Below, piece by piece: positions 53,498 to 61,337 of a stretch of 62,000 nt of DNA (positions are counted from its first letter, which is position 1; every line of letters begins with the position of its first letter). The DNA is taken from positions 1,342,525 through 1,404,524 of the forward strand of contig CAJNDS010000001.1 in assembly GCA_905221605.1 (NCBI GenBank). The letters are read 5' to 3'. Under the pieces are notes generated by a model. The model was not told the DNA's origin and did no database searches. It saw only the letters and a program-made list of their open reading frames with translations. The stretch comes from Symbiodinium natans (taxonomy: Eukaryota > Sar > Dinophyceae > Suessiales > Symbiodiniaceae). Position numbers and translations under genes: made by a program.

Positions 53498-54100
53498 GTG
53501 GTCATTGCTCACGAGCGTGCCTGTAAGAGTCCAGTCCGTGAGAGCCATGAGCGTGCAGAGCCGGTGAGGTTCATCTCCGCAAGTGGGAATGTTGCGGCTC
53601 ACGAGCGAGGTCGCAAGAACGTCGGTCGTGAGACTCTTGGAGAGCACGTGGAAACTGTAAGGTTCATATCTGCAAGTGGCAGCCATGCCAGGGAGCTCTC
53701 ACTGGAGAAGCCTGCCAGGCCTGCTCCCCCTCCACAGTCAGTCCGCCAAGCCACCTACCGAGCAACTTCATCGGAGAGGCAGCCCAAGACCCCACAAATG
53801 CCTTGCAGAACCTCGCAGCCACGATACCAATACTCCCCGCAACCTCGGCAGACACATCAAGTCATACAGCCGCAGCAGCCGCAGCAGCCGGCACAGCAGC
53901 CGGCGCAGCCGCTGGCGCAGTCTCCGCCGCGGTATCAACTTCTTGCCCACCAGCAGTCGCCGCAGCCCCGCGTGCAGTACTTCAATCCGGCAAGCTACGC
54001 TCAGACAGCGCCCATGGTGGTACCACGCCTGCCAGGAACGAATTTGACTGTTCTTCCTCCGCAGACGGTGGTGTGGCCCGGGCAGCCACGAAGAGAGTGA
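53498..54100 (+). CDS. Terminal exon, Gln/Pro-rich protein with an internal repeat
   Basis: Two hundred codons to a TGA at 54,098-54,100. The first part holds two related units of about 38 residues, each with AHER-x-x-K and ending VRFISASG (AHERACKSPVRESHERAEPV... and AHERGRKNVGRETLGEHVET...). The second part is Gln/Pro-rich (VIQPQQPQQPAQQPAQPLAQ) with Tyr and Ala and ends PPQTVVWPGQPRRE. Such tails are usually disordered and mediate protein contacts in RNA-binding or transcription factors; no domain confirms a role. Likely the 3' end of a plus-strand gene starting left of 52.2 kb. Confidence 0.7.
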   Translation: MVIAHERACKSPVRESHERAEPVRFISASGNVAAHERGRKNVGRETLGEHVETVRFISASGSHARELSLEKPARPAPPPQSVRQATYRATSSERQPKTPQMPCRTSQPRYQYSPQPRQTHQVIQPQQPQQPAQQPAQPLAQSPPRYQLLAHQQSPQPRVQYFNPASYAQTAPMVVPRLPGTNLTVLPPQTVVWPGQPRRE

Positions 54101-54514
54101 TGTAGTTTCTGACGCATGCTGCTGCTGACGCAAAAGTGCGTCACCTTCCAGCCCTCGAATCCCCTCCCCCTAATATTAAACCTCCCTACCCCCTAAAAAC
54201 ACATACGCCAATATCTAGTATATGGGGAGTAATTCGATTACGGGGTAGTGGTGGGGCGGGGGTTAAATATTCGGGGTAGGGGACTAACACTACCCGAGCA
54301 GGGTACAATAGACACGATGTTTTCTAAACCATAAACCCTGAACCCTAGACCCTAAACCCTAAACCCTAAACCCTAAACCCTAAACCCTAAACCCTACACC
54401 CTGAACCCTAAGCACAGTTCCAACCCAAGGCTCTTCTTTCCCTTTCAAAGAGTCGAGGCACTGAGCTGTGGTAGGCTTCAAGTTTTTGTCTTTTTTAGTT
54501 CAATAATATTGCTT

Positions 54515-54628
54515 TTCTACGGTTTGGGGTTTGGGGTTTGGGATTTGGGGTTTGGGGTTTGGGGTTTGGGGTTTGGTGGTTGGGGGTTGGGGGTTGGGGG
54601 TTGGGGGTTGGGGGTTGGGGGTTGGGGG

Positions 54629-54685
<57 letters not shown>

Positions 54686-54985
54686 TGTTTTGTTGTTGGT
54701 TTTTGTCTTGGGGGGTTCGGGCTTTTCAGGTTGTCCTTTTTCTGCGTGGTTGAGTATTTGGTCCGGGGTGCTCCGAAACGGCCACCCCCGAGAATCGAAG
54801 GCCTTCAGTTGTAGGAAGATTCCGTGCCCTCTAAACCCGAAGTCCTAAACCCTAAACCCCAGAGTGCAGAGGGAACACGTGGTGTGCTTGGGGGGGAGGG
54901 GGGGGGAGGGGGGGGGGTGGGGGGCGGGGGGTGGGGGCGGGGGGGGGCGGGGGGTGGGGGGCGGGGGGTGGGGGGCGGGGTAGAT
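54515..54985. repeat. GGGTTTGG, GGGGTTG, (GT)n and G-rich tracts
   Basis: GGGTTTGG units grade into GGGGTTG heptamers and then a 52-bp GT run (to about 54,682). A GGGGGGTGG-type tract lies at 54,889-54,980. Open frames here are repeat products. Confidence 0.9.
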
Positions 54986-55132
54986 GGTTTGGTGTTTGGG
55001 GGGTTTAGGGTTTATGGTTTAGGGGACTTAGGAGTTCAGGGATTTCGGGGTTTTGGCTTTAGGGGTTTGGGGTTTGGGTGGGTTGAGGGTTTGGGTTTCT
55101 GGATGCTGGAGTTTTGTCGGCCGTGTCTTGAA

Positions 55133-55211
55133 GCAAGGCCCGTTGCATGTGGACACCTACAGAGTGGGCCCAATGGAGGTGGACCAGCAACTGGGCTGCT
55201 CCACTCGCAAG
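55133..55211 (+). CDS. Aspartic protease exon (DTYRVGPMEVDQQLG)
   Basis: Reads GPLHVDTYRVGPMEVDQQLG then CSTRK. This fits the A1-protease segment in which a strand of type (S/G)-x-x-x-x-D-x-(V/L)-x-(V/I)-G is followed by V-x-x-Q-x-F-G, after the flap. The acceptor is probably gtcttgaagcaag|G. A family A palindrome begins 8 bp after the last codon. The flap exon (YGTG) is not visible between 30.9 and 55.1 kb. Confidence 0.55.
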
Positions 55212-55218
55212 AACAACA

Positions 55219-55318
55219 TTGGAATGTTCCCCCTTATACTAGCATTCCTTAATCGGGATTTTCATAGGGGTGCGATAATCCCCATTACGGACTGCTAGTT
55301 TTGGGGGGAACGTCCCAA
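55219..55318. repeat. Family A palindrome
   Basis: ttggaatgttcccccttata, ctagca on the left; tgctagttttggggggaacg, tcccaa on the right. 100 bp. Confidence 0.8.
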
Positions 55319-55690
55319 GAACCAGTATCTTGCGTTATGATCATGATCATGACAGTGTCGTATTCCATGTATGAATCGGCGGATAACAAGAAACGAGCCG
55401 AAATATATTGGTATTGCAATTGAGATTTCCTTCACCTAAAATTGGATCTAAAACGTTGTTATAATTCAAGTTATAATCATGGTCGTAGCAGACTAGAAGT
55501 TTTGTTTGGAAACGGTTCCAAGAATTTAGTCGTCATAGTTGTGGTGATGGAGAAGCAATCTCTTCAATTACGGACGCGAATTGGGCTTACATAGGACTCG
55601 GGGTTAGAAGAGCTTGGGTCACCTTCGTCCCCGAGTCCGTGGCAAAACAGGAAGCACTTGCTTCCGGGACACTCTTTGTCTAGTGCTGCA
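55319..55690. other. Unique non-coding stretch
   Basis: No telomere repeats and no supported frame; contains gatcatgatcatgac. Nothing else seen. Confidence 0.4.
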
Positions 55691-56299
55691 CGAACTCTAA
55701 ACCAACAACCCTCACCCTAAAGCCTAAAGCCGAAACCCCCAAGCTCTCAATCCACACATGCACGAGACCTCCCGGACTTCTGGTGGTGTGGGGGGAAGGG
55801 GGGGTAAAGAGGGGGAAATGGCAATGGAACCGAGGCAACCATTCGCCATGATCCGGGACCGGGCTTCTTGCAAGGGGCTCTTGCTTGGTTTGGAGTTTAG
55901 GTTGGGTTAAGCGTTTAGGGTCTTCAAGGCATACGGGCTAAACCCTACAAATGCGCCGCATCAATCGTTTAGGGTTTAGGATTCAGGTTTCAGGGTTCAG
56001 GGTTTAGGGATTAGGGTTCCCTAAACCTCAACCCTCAACCCAAACGCCTGAACCCTAAGACTTCAACAAACCTCTGAACCCTAAGGCCTTGATCCGAAGT
56101 CTGACTTCGGACGTCCAGTACTGGATGCGCTTGTTCTCCCTTCTGGATCCCTGTATAAACCCATTTCAACCGAAAATAGGCACTCTCGTCATCCCGGTTC
56201 ACCGTGTATGTAATAAGCCCTTTAAACCCTACTAAGTTCCCGAGCTCGCTATATCAACCCCCCAACCCCCCAACCCCCAAACCCTCCAAACCCCAAACC

Positions 56300-56430
56300 C
56301 TGAACCCTGAACCCTACCCAAACCCCCCAAACCCCCCAAAACCCCCCAAACCCCCCAAAACCCCCCAAACCCCCCCAAACCCCCCAAAACCCCCCCAGAA
56401 CCCCCCCAAAACCCCCCGCCAAAACCCCCC
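56300..56430. repeat. CCCCCCAAA variant array
   Basis: Same 9-10-bp variant as 28,985-29,140. Confidence 0.95.
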
Positions 56431-56439
56431 AAACTTTGA

Positions 56440-57268
56440 GGAGATGAGTGGGGAGGTGTTTGCCTCCTTCGCCTTCGAAGGCCCTGTAGCATTGTGTTGG
56501 GGGGCGGAAGAGGATCTAGGGTGCAGGGGTTAGAGCTTAGGATTTAGGCTTGAAATGGGTGTCTTTTATTCTTTTTTTTGTTCTTCTTCTTCTTCTTTTC
56601 TGCTTCTTCTTCTTCTTCTTCTTTTGATTCTTCTTGTTCTTCTTCTTTCTTTTCTCCATCCACCCGAAAAAGCGTTCCAAGCCTTATCCTGGACCTTGTT
56701 TCGTTTTATGCCCCAGAGTCCCTCAATGGTCCTACGGTTTCTATTGTCGCGTCTGCATGCTTCGTGCAGGGCGCCCTGTGATCAAGGCTCTTTTGTGGAA
56801 AGCTTACTAAGGCTGCAGACACGTTCACCTTGCTGCCTGTACTGCTGTGAAGTCTACAACATACAGGTTGCACCTGTTCGTATTGAATCTTCTGCTGAGT
56901 GTAACATGCACGGCTTCCACCTGCATAACCTGCGCTAAGGGGGTAGGTCTGAGGTGGCGGGGGGGGGGAGGGAGGAGAGGAGGACAACGTGAGAAGCAAA
57001 GCCAGGTCCGCATTTTTCACAGCACCCGGGCAGTCGTCATGTTTGCGGGAGGGGGGAGGTGGGTTGCGAAGACCCCCCAACCCCACCTTCCCCCGCTCTT
57101 TTGGAAAGGTAAGCACTCCAAAAAGGGTTGTATCCGGCTTATTGCAAACCTCACAACAGAGCACCCAGCAAGGCACACAGATGTCGCTAGTTTTTCGCCC
57201 CATTCAGAACCCTGACCCCCTAAACTCTCTTATTCCTGGTACAAGTGAGAAGGTTTTGTTCCCCCAAT
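56440..57268. other. Mixed stretch with a CTT microsatellite; no firm gene
   Basis: (CTT)n at 56,577-56,655, then non-repetitive sequence with short open frames in several phases (for example YAPESLNGPTVSIVASACF, and CLYCCEVYNIQVAPVRIES near 56,830-56,890). No splice-consistent model emerges. Confidence 0.35.
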
Positions 57269-57371
57269 ACTAGATCAGTGTTAGGGATCCTTTTTACTTT
57301 TTGGGTTATGGGCTTTCTTATATATGAACAAAACGGATCCTTTTTTTCTTCCTAAGGGAACAGGGATTAAG
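57269..57371. repeat. 103-bp repeat, copy of the intron at 60.93 kb
   Basis: actagatcagtgttagggat through cttatatatgaacaaaa to aacagggattaa matches 60,926-61,027 with few differences. It contains GGATCCTTTTT and a second GGATCCTTT after an A-run. Confidence 0.9.
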
Positions 57372-57509
57372 AATACATAATGAAGATACATGCATATATT
57401 ATCCAGAACACCTACTCTAAGCCCTAAACCCTAAACCCTAAACCCTAAACCCCAAACCCTAAACCCTAAACCCTAAACCCTAAACCCTAAACCCTAAACC
57501 CTATGTCAG

Positions 57510-57609
57510 GCATTTTGGGTCTGGCGTTCCCTTCGCTTTCCTTCGGCGGGATCGAGCCGTTCTTCGCGCCATGGCTTAGTCCAAGCTGGTGGGACGGGGT
57601 TCCGGTGCA
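57510..57609 (+). CDS. Aspartic protease exon (GILGLAFPSLS)
   Basis: The acceptor ccctatgtcag is made at the end of a CCCTAAA array. The frame needs one upstream base (giving Gly) and reads ILGLAFPSLSFGGIEPFFAP and WLSPSWWDGVPV. DGILGLaxPslS is a hallmark of A1 proteases, after the flap and before the inter-lobe region. It ends CA|GTTTAG in phase 2, which joins exactly to the one-base phase of the exon at 59,961. Confidence 0.8.
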
Positions 57610-58379
57610 GTTTAGGGGCCAAACCCTAAACCCTAAACCCTAAACCCTAAACCCTGAACCCTAAACCCTAAACCCTAAACCCTAAACCCTAAGGTTCCGG
57701 GTTTAGGTTTAGGGTCTCGGGTTTAGGGTTTACAGCTAGGGCTTTGGGGAGTTTAGGGTTGAGGGGGGGTTAGGGGTACTAGGACCAGGACGGTTTCGGA
57801 ACGTCGGGGGTATGGGAGTGTGGGACAGGAAGCCGTTGAACATGTCGGGTTCAGGGTTTAGGGTTTTGCCACTCTTACACTCAAGGGATTAAGAGTCGTA
57901 CCCCCAAAGGTTGTGCCCCCAAAGGTTCCCCTGGCCCTTCAACTACCTTCGGGATCTCAAGTAGTCCCGAAAACCCAAGGGTACAACCTTAAGGGTCCAA
58001 GCCTCAACCCCTAGATACACGTTTCATGGTGGCGGAATTTTGGCTCTCTTCACCCTGGTCTGAGTTTTGTGATAATGCAGGGCCAATGTAGGGTCTAACT
58101 TAGGGTTCAGGGTTTATAATTTAGGGTTCAGGGTCTACAATTTGCGGCTTGGGGGCTTATACTTCGGGATCTACAAGTCAGAGTTTGAATTAGGGGTTTA
58201 GAGTTTTCGGAACCTTAAACCCTAAACCATAAACCCCAAACCCAAAGGCCCCGTGAATGTGGCTGTGATTTAGGGGTTGGGGTTGATAATTTAGGGTTTA
58301 GGCTTTACAGTTCAAGCTTCAGGGCTTCTGGCATATGCACCTGCTTGGGGCCGGTCTTTTTGGGGTGGCAGGATGGCCT

Positions 58380-58462
58380 GTCCAAAGGTTTAGGGTTTAG
58401 GGTTTAGGGTTTAGGGTTTAGGGTTTAGGGTTTAGGGTTTAGGGTTTAGGGTTTAGGGTTTA
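58380..58462. repeat. TTTAGGG array
   Basis: About 11 G-strand heptamers inside the intron between the two protease exons; CCCTAAA arrays follow at 58,520-58,620. Confidence 0.95.
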
Positions 58463-58672
58463 TAAGCCCCTGAGGTGTGATCCTTGTGTGGCCTTGGGGC
58501 ATCCTGAGCCGCATACTACAAGCCCTAAGCCCTAAACCCTAAACCCTAAACCCTGCACCCTAAACCCTAAACCCTAAACCCTAAACCATAAACCCTAAAC
58601 CCTAAATCCTAAATCCTAAACCCAGCCCTAAACCGCTAAGCCCTAATCCCCAAACCCTAGAAATCCACCCAG

Positions 58673-58731
58673 GAGCGCGTGATCCGGAAGAAGTGCCCCT
58701 GCCATGTCCGGGAGCGGTGCACTGTGTCCGG
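58673..58731 (+). CDS. Candidate 59-nt exon, Cys-rich basic
   Basis: Acceptor tccacccag, donor GTTTAGGG; reads ERVIRKKCPCHVRERCTVS. It lies inside the 57,610-59,960 interval, which already forms a phase-perfect protease intron, so it may be a decoy or part of an alternative transcript. Confidence 0.35.
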
Positions 58732-58869
58732 GTTTAGGGTTTAGAGTTTATGTTTAGGGTTTGGGAGTTTAGGAATTCAGGAGTTTAGGGAGCTTAGGAG
58801 TTCAGGAGTTCAGGGAGTTTGGGAGTTTAGGAGTTTAGGAGTTTGGGAGTTCAGGGTTTGTAGGGTCGC

Positions 58870-59160
58870 CTTATGAGTCTGGCTAGCGGCTGTAGATGAT
58901 GTGGACCCCGGCCGTACTGTTCGTAGAAGGACTGGGAGGGTCCGGGAAGGACTTCGGGGGGGGGGGGGGGGGGGTCCATCGAAAATGCCTGATGAGCTCT
59001 CTGCTGGAGAATCGCCAGCAGGCCTGCGACCGGAAGCCCTTCATGTGATAGTGACGACAAGAACGATGCTGCAAAGCCACAGAAGAAGTCCAAGCCCACC
59101 AGGGCCCCGAGCAAACAGTCGGACTCTTGGGGGCAAATTGCATCTTTCTGTTTTGGGGCC
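58870..59160. other. GC-rich stretch open on both strands
   Basis: The plus strand offers a Lys-rich frame (DSDDKNDAAKPQKKSKPTRA). The minus strand offers VGLDFFCGFAASFLSSLSHE and EVLPGPSQSFYEQYGRG. A G-run at 58,957-58,975 interrupts both. Possible exon, strand undecided. Confidence 0.35.
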
Positions 59161-59719
59161 GAATCCCTAAACCTTAAACCTTAAACCTTAAACCCTAAAC
59201 CCTAAAGCCCTAAACTCTGACCCTAAGCCCCAAAAACCCTAAAAACCCTGACCTGTCTGGGGGGCTGAACGGAGTCTTATTCGGGAAGACATACTGGGTT
59301 CATTTTGGAGTACTATACTTTATTACTCTTTTTGGTTTTGGGTTCCTATTTTAGCTACTCATACCTCAAAAGTTTTTACTTTTTTTCAGGGTCTACAGTG
59401 GGCATTGGGTTTTGAGGGGCCTGCCTTGTCCAATTCAAGCAGCACCGCCGGCAGCAGCACCCTCGCACACCCCAAAAACTGAGATTTACCAAAATGGGGT
59501 TTAGGGTGTTGGGTTTAGGTTTTGGGGGTCTAGGGTTTTGGGGTATAGGGTTTGGGGTTACGGCTTTAGGGTTTACGGTTGTGGTTTTTGGGCCTGAGGT
59601 TTCGGGTTCAGGCGTTGAAAAGCAAAATTAACCAAAGTTGCGTGTGCTGCCCTATTCAAATTGGGGGTTGCGGGGTAATCGTAGGGGGAAGGGAGAACCC
59701 TGGACCCCTGACCCCGAAA

Positions 59720-59830
59720 CCCTAAACCCTAAACCCTAAACCCTAAACCCTAAACCCTAAACCCTAAACCCTAAACCCTAAACCCTAAACCCTAAACCCT
59801 AAACCCTAAACCCTAAACCCTAAACCCTAA
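59720..59830. repeat. CCCTAAA array
   Basis: About 15 perfect C-strand heptamers, followed by CCCTCAA variants up to the protease exon. Confidence 0.95.
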
Positions 59831-59884
59831 ACTCCCTCAACCAAACCCTAAACCCTCGGCCCGAAACCCTAAAACCGAAACCCT

Positions 59885-59915
<31 letters not shown>

Positions 59916-59960
59916 ACCCTAAACCCTAAACCCTAAACCCTAAACCGCGGGCATCGCCAG

Positions 59961-60057
59961 GCTGCTCAAGAAGAACGAGTTCGCTTTCTACCTCAACGCA
60001 GACAGCGCGGAACCAAAGCCAGACATATGGGCATTCACAGCTCGAGAGTACACGGCT
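59961..60057 (+). CDS. Aspartic protease exon (LLKKNEFAFYLNAD)
   Basis: Acceptor gcgggcatcgccag; one base completes the Gln codon begun at 57,609, then LLKKNEFAFYLNADSAEPKP and DIWAFTAREYTA. This is the A1 segment usually written (V/I)-x-x-x-x-F-S-F-Y-L, just before the LGG strand. The exon can end at a GC (60,055) or GT (60,058), both phase 0. The frame also continues unspliced through VGLG into the repeat. Confidence 0.75.
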
Positions 60058-60180
60058 GTCGGCCTAGGGTTTGGGGTTTAGGGTTAAGGGTTGAGGGTTG
60101 AGGGTTTGGGGTTTAGGGTGGCCAAAGCCCACCCCCGACACGCTAAGCCCTAAACGCCTGCTCTTGGCCTAGGCTCCCAG
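60058..60180 (+). other. Short intron of telomere-type repeats with 8-bp direct repeat
   Basis: GGCCTAGG occurs at 60,061-60,068 and 60,166-60,173, bracketing TTTAGGG-like and CCCTAAA-like units. Deleting one repeat plus the insert gives an open frame (AVGLGSQPSVLLWGGVDK). The most likely splice pair is GTCGGC...CTCCCAG. Confidence 0.55.
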
Positions 60181-60213
60181 CCCAGCGTGCTGCTTTGGGG
60201 CGGCGTGGACAAG
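60181..60213 (+). CDS. Aspartic protease exon (LLWGGVDK)
   Basis: Phase 0 after ctaggctcccag: PSVLLWGGVDK, the (L/V)xxGGxD strand of A1 proteases that follows FYL. It may end at AAG|GCTGTG or continue AVTPHPA to TGA at 60,234. The second catalytic DTG/DSG exon should follow but is not seen before 60.5 kb, so the gene is incomplete or broken here. Confidence 0.65.
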
Positions 60214-60350
60214 GCTGTGACACCCCACCCGGCCTGAAACCCCACAACCTTAGCTCGGGTTTTTTGTTTAGGGTTCAGGGTTCAGGGTTCAGGGTTGAGG
60301 GTTTAGGGTTTAGGGTTTAGAGGCTTCAGGGTTTAGGGTCTAGGGCTGGG

Positions 60351-60462
60351 CCCAGAGTAGGGCCTTCTTCCCATCTTTTTAGGGCTTGGGTTCCCTGATT
60401 AAGCCCGTTTAGACCAGAAAGGGCACTTGTTTTCATTCATAGGTTACTCCTGGGTCTAGTAG
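60351..60462. repeat. Family D palindrome, uninterrupted copy
   Basis: ggcccagagtagggccttct at the left, ataggttactcctgggtcta at the right, accagaaagggcac in between; no telomere array inside. Confidence 0.6.
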
Positions 60463-60517
60463 AGCCCCAAAGCCCTAGAACCCTGAACCTTGTAACGTTG
60501 GAACTATGGGCCCTTAG

Positions 60518-60702
60518 TATGCCAAGCAAGTTGCAAGAGAAGGAAGAAGAATGCACAGAAGAAGCTGAAGAAATGTGGATGGATCAAGGGACGACACAGC
60601 AACAGCGTTTTGGGCATGGCATTGGCAAGTCAGGTTGTTCTTGGAGAATTAGGAGCACATCTGAAGACTTGGGCAGAAACAGTTCTCATAGTTAGAAGTT
60701 AG
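60518..60702 (+). CDS. Candidate terminal exon, basic protein
   Basis: After gggcccttag the frame reads CQASCKRRKKNAQKKLKKCG, WIKGRHSNSVLGMALASQVV and LGELGAHLKTWAETVLIVRS, then TAG at 60,700-60,702. It is basic at first, then a helical hydrophobic stretch. An overlapping Met-initiated frame (60,498-60,695) is less protein-like. The stop lies only 80 bp before the ATG of the next gene, in keeping with tight head-to-tail gene order. Confidence 0.5.
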
Positions 60703-60782
60703 GAGCGCATTTGTTATTTACTTCGGGCTAAGACTGCTCGCGAGTTGGCCTGCGGACGGTCGAAACATCCAGGACAACACGC

Positions 60783-60934
60783 ATGGCCTGTTGCCAGCCA
60801 GGTGACCCTGAAGAACCACCTCCCCTGACGCATGCCTCTCTACAAGCTGAGTTCGGTTGTCTGCTGAAGTCCTACCAAACTCTGCCTGGAATCATCCGTG
60901 CACCATCTTTGGAGCTTGACCTGAAACTAGATCA
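60783..60934 (+). CDS. First exon of a three-exon gene at the window end
   Basis: ATG at 60,783 opens MACCQPGDPEEPPPLTHASL, QAEFGCLLKSYQTLPGIIRA and PSLELDLK in one frame, ending CA|GTGTTAGG in phase 2. It joins in frame to 61,037 by removing a 102-bp intron that is a repeat also found at 57,269. The start is chosen because the frame is open from this ATG and the phases of all three exons agree. Product unknown; see 61,338 for the body of the protein. Confidence 0.7.
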
Positions 60935-61027
60935 GTGTTAGGGATCCTTTTTACTGTTTGGGTTATGGGCTTTCTTATATATGAACAAAAAGGATCCTTT
61001 GTTCTTCCTTGGGGAACAGGGATTAAG
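60926..61027. repeat. Introner-like repeat filling an intron
   Basis: Copy of 57,269-57,371. The intron 60,935-61,036 (GTGTTAGG...AAACACAG) is almost exactly this repeat; the similarity reaches 9 bp into the left exon. Confidence 0.75.
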
Positions 61028-61036
61028 GAAACACAG

Positions 61037-61139
61037 CGATGCAGACGGCTCCCTCTCTCTGGACCAGCCATCTCTTGCTCTTGCGCGGGAGCACCTGATT
61101 CGGCATGGCTTCAGCGTGGCGCCCTGCTCATGGAAGCTG
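61037..61139 (+). CDS. Second exon of the end-of-window gene
   Basis: One base completes a His codon, then 34 codons: DADGSLSLDQPSLALAREHL and IRHGFSVAPCSWKL, ending CTG|GTGAGC in phase 0. Acceptor ggaaacacag. DADGSLS could suggest a calcium-binding turn but no EF-hand helix pattern follows. Confidence 0.75.
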
Positions 61140-61337
61140 GTGAGCTTACTTAGAAGCTTAGAGTAGCTATGAGTACACTTTGCACCTTTGTTTTTGGATA
61201 CTATAATACCCTGTAGAACTGAAAGTTTACACTTTTTTGGGGGGGCTTATGAAGTCAGCAACTCAGGAGGGCTGGAGGCCGAGGTCTTGCCCGACTCAAG
61301 TTCCCTCTTCAAAGCGTGTACTGGCCTCTCTTCCCAG

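Larger units (their letters stand above)
51801..60480. repeat. Second field of interstitial telomere-type repeats
   Basis: CCCTAAA/TTTAGGG arrays and variants as left of the retrotransposon, with exon candidates between. From about 60.5 kb onward they stop. Confidence 0.93.

Noticed and set aside
59440-59660. Possible exon around the AGCAGCACCGCC segment
   Set aside because: Too short and without splice-consistent borders; the rest is degenerate G-strand repeat.
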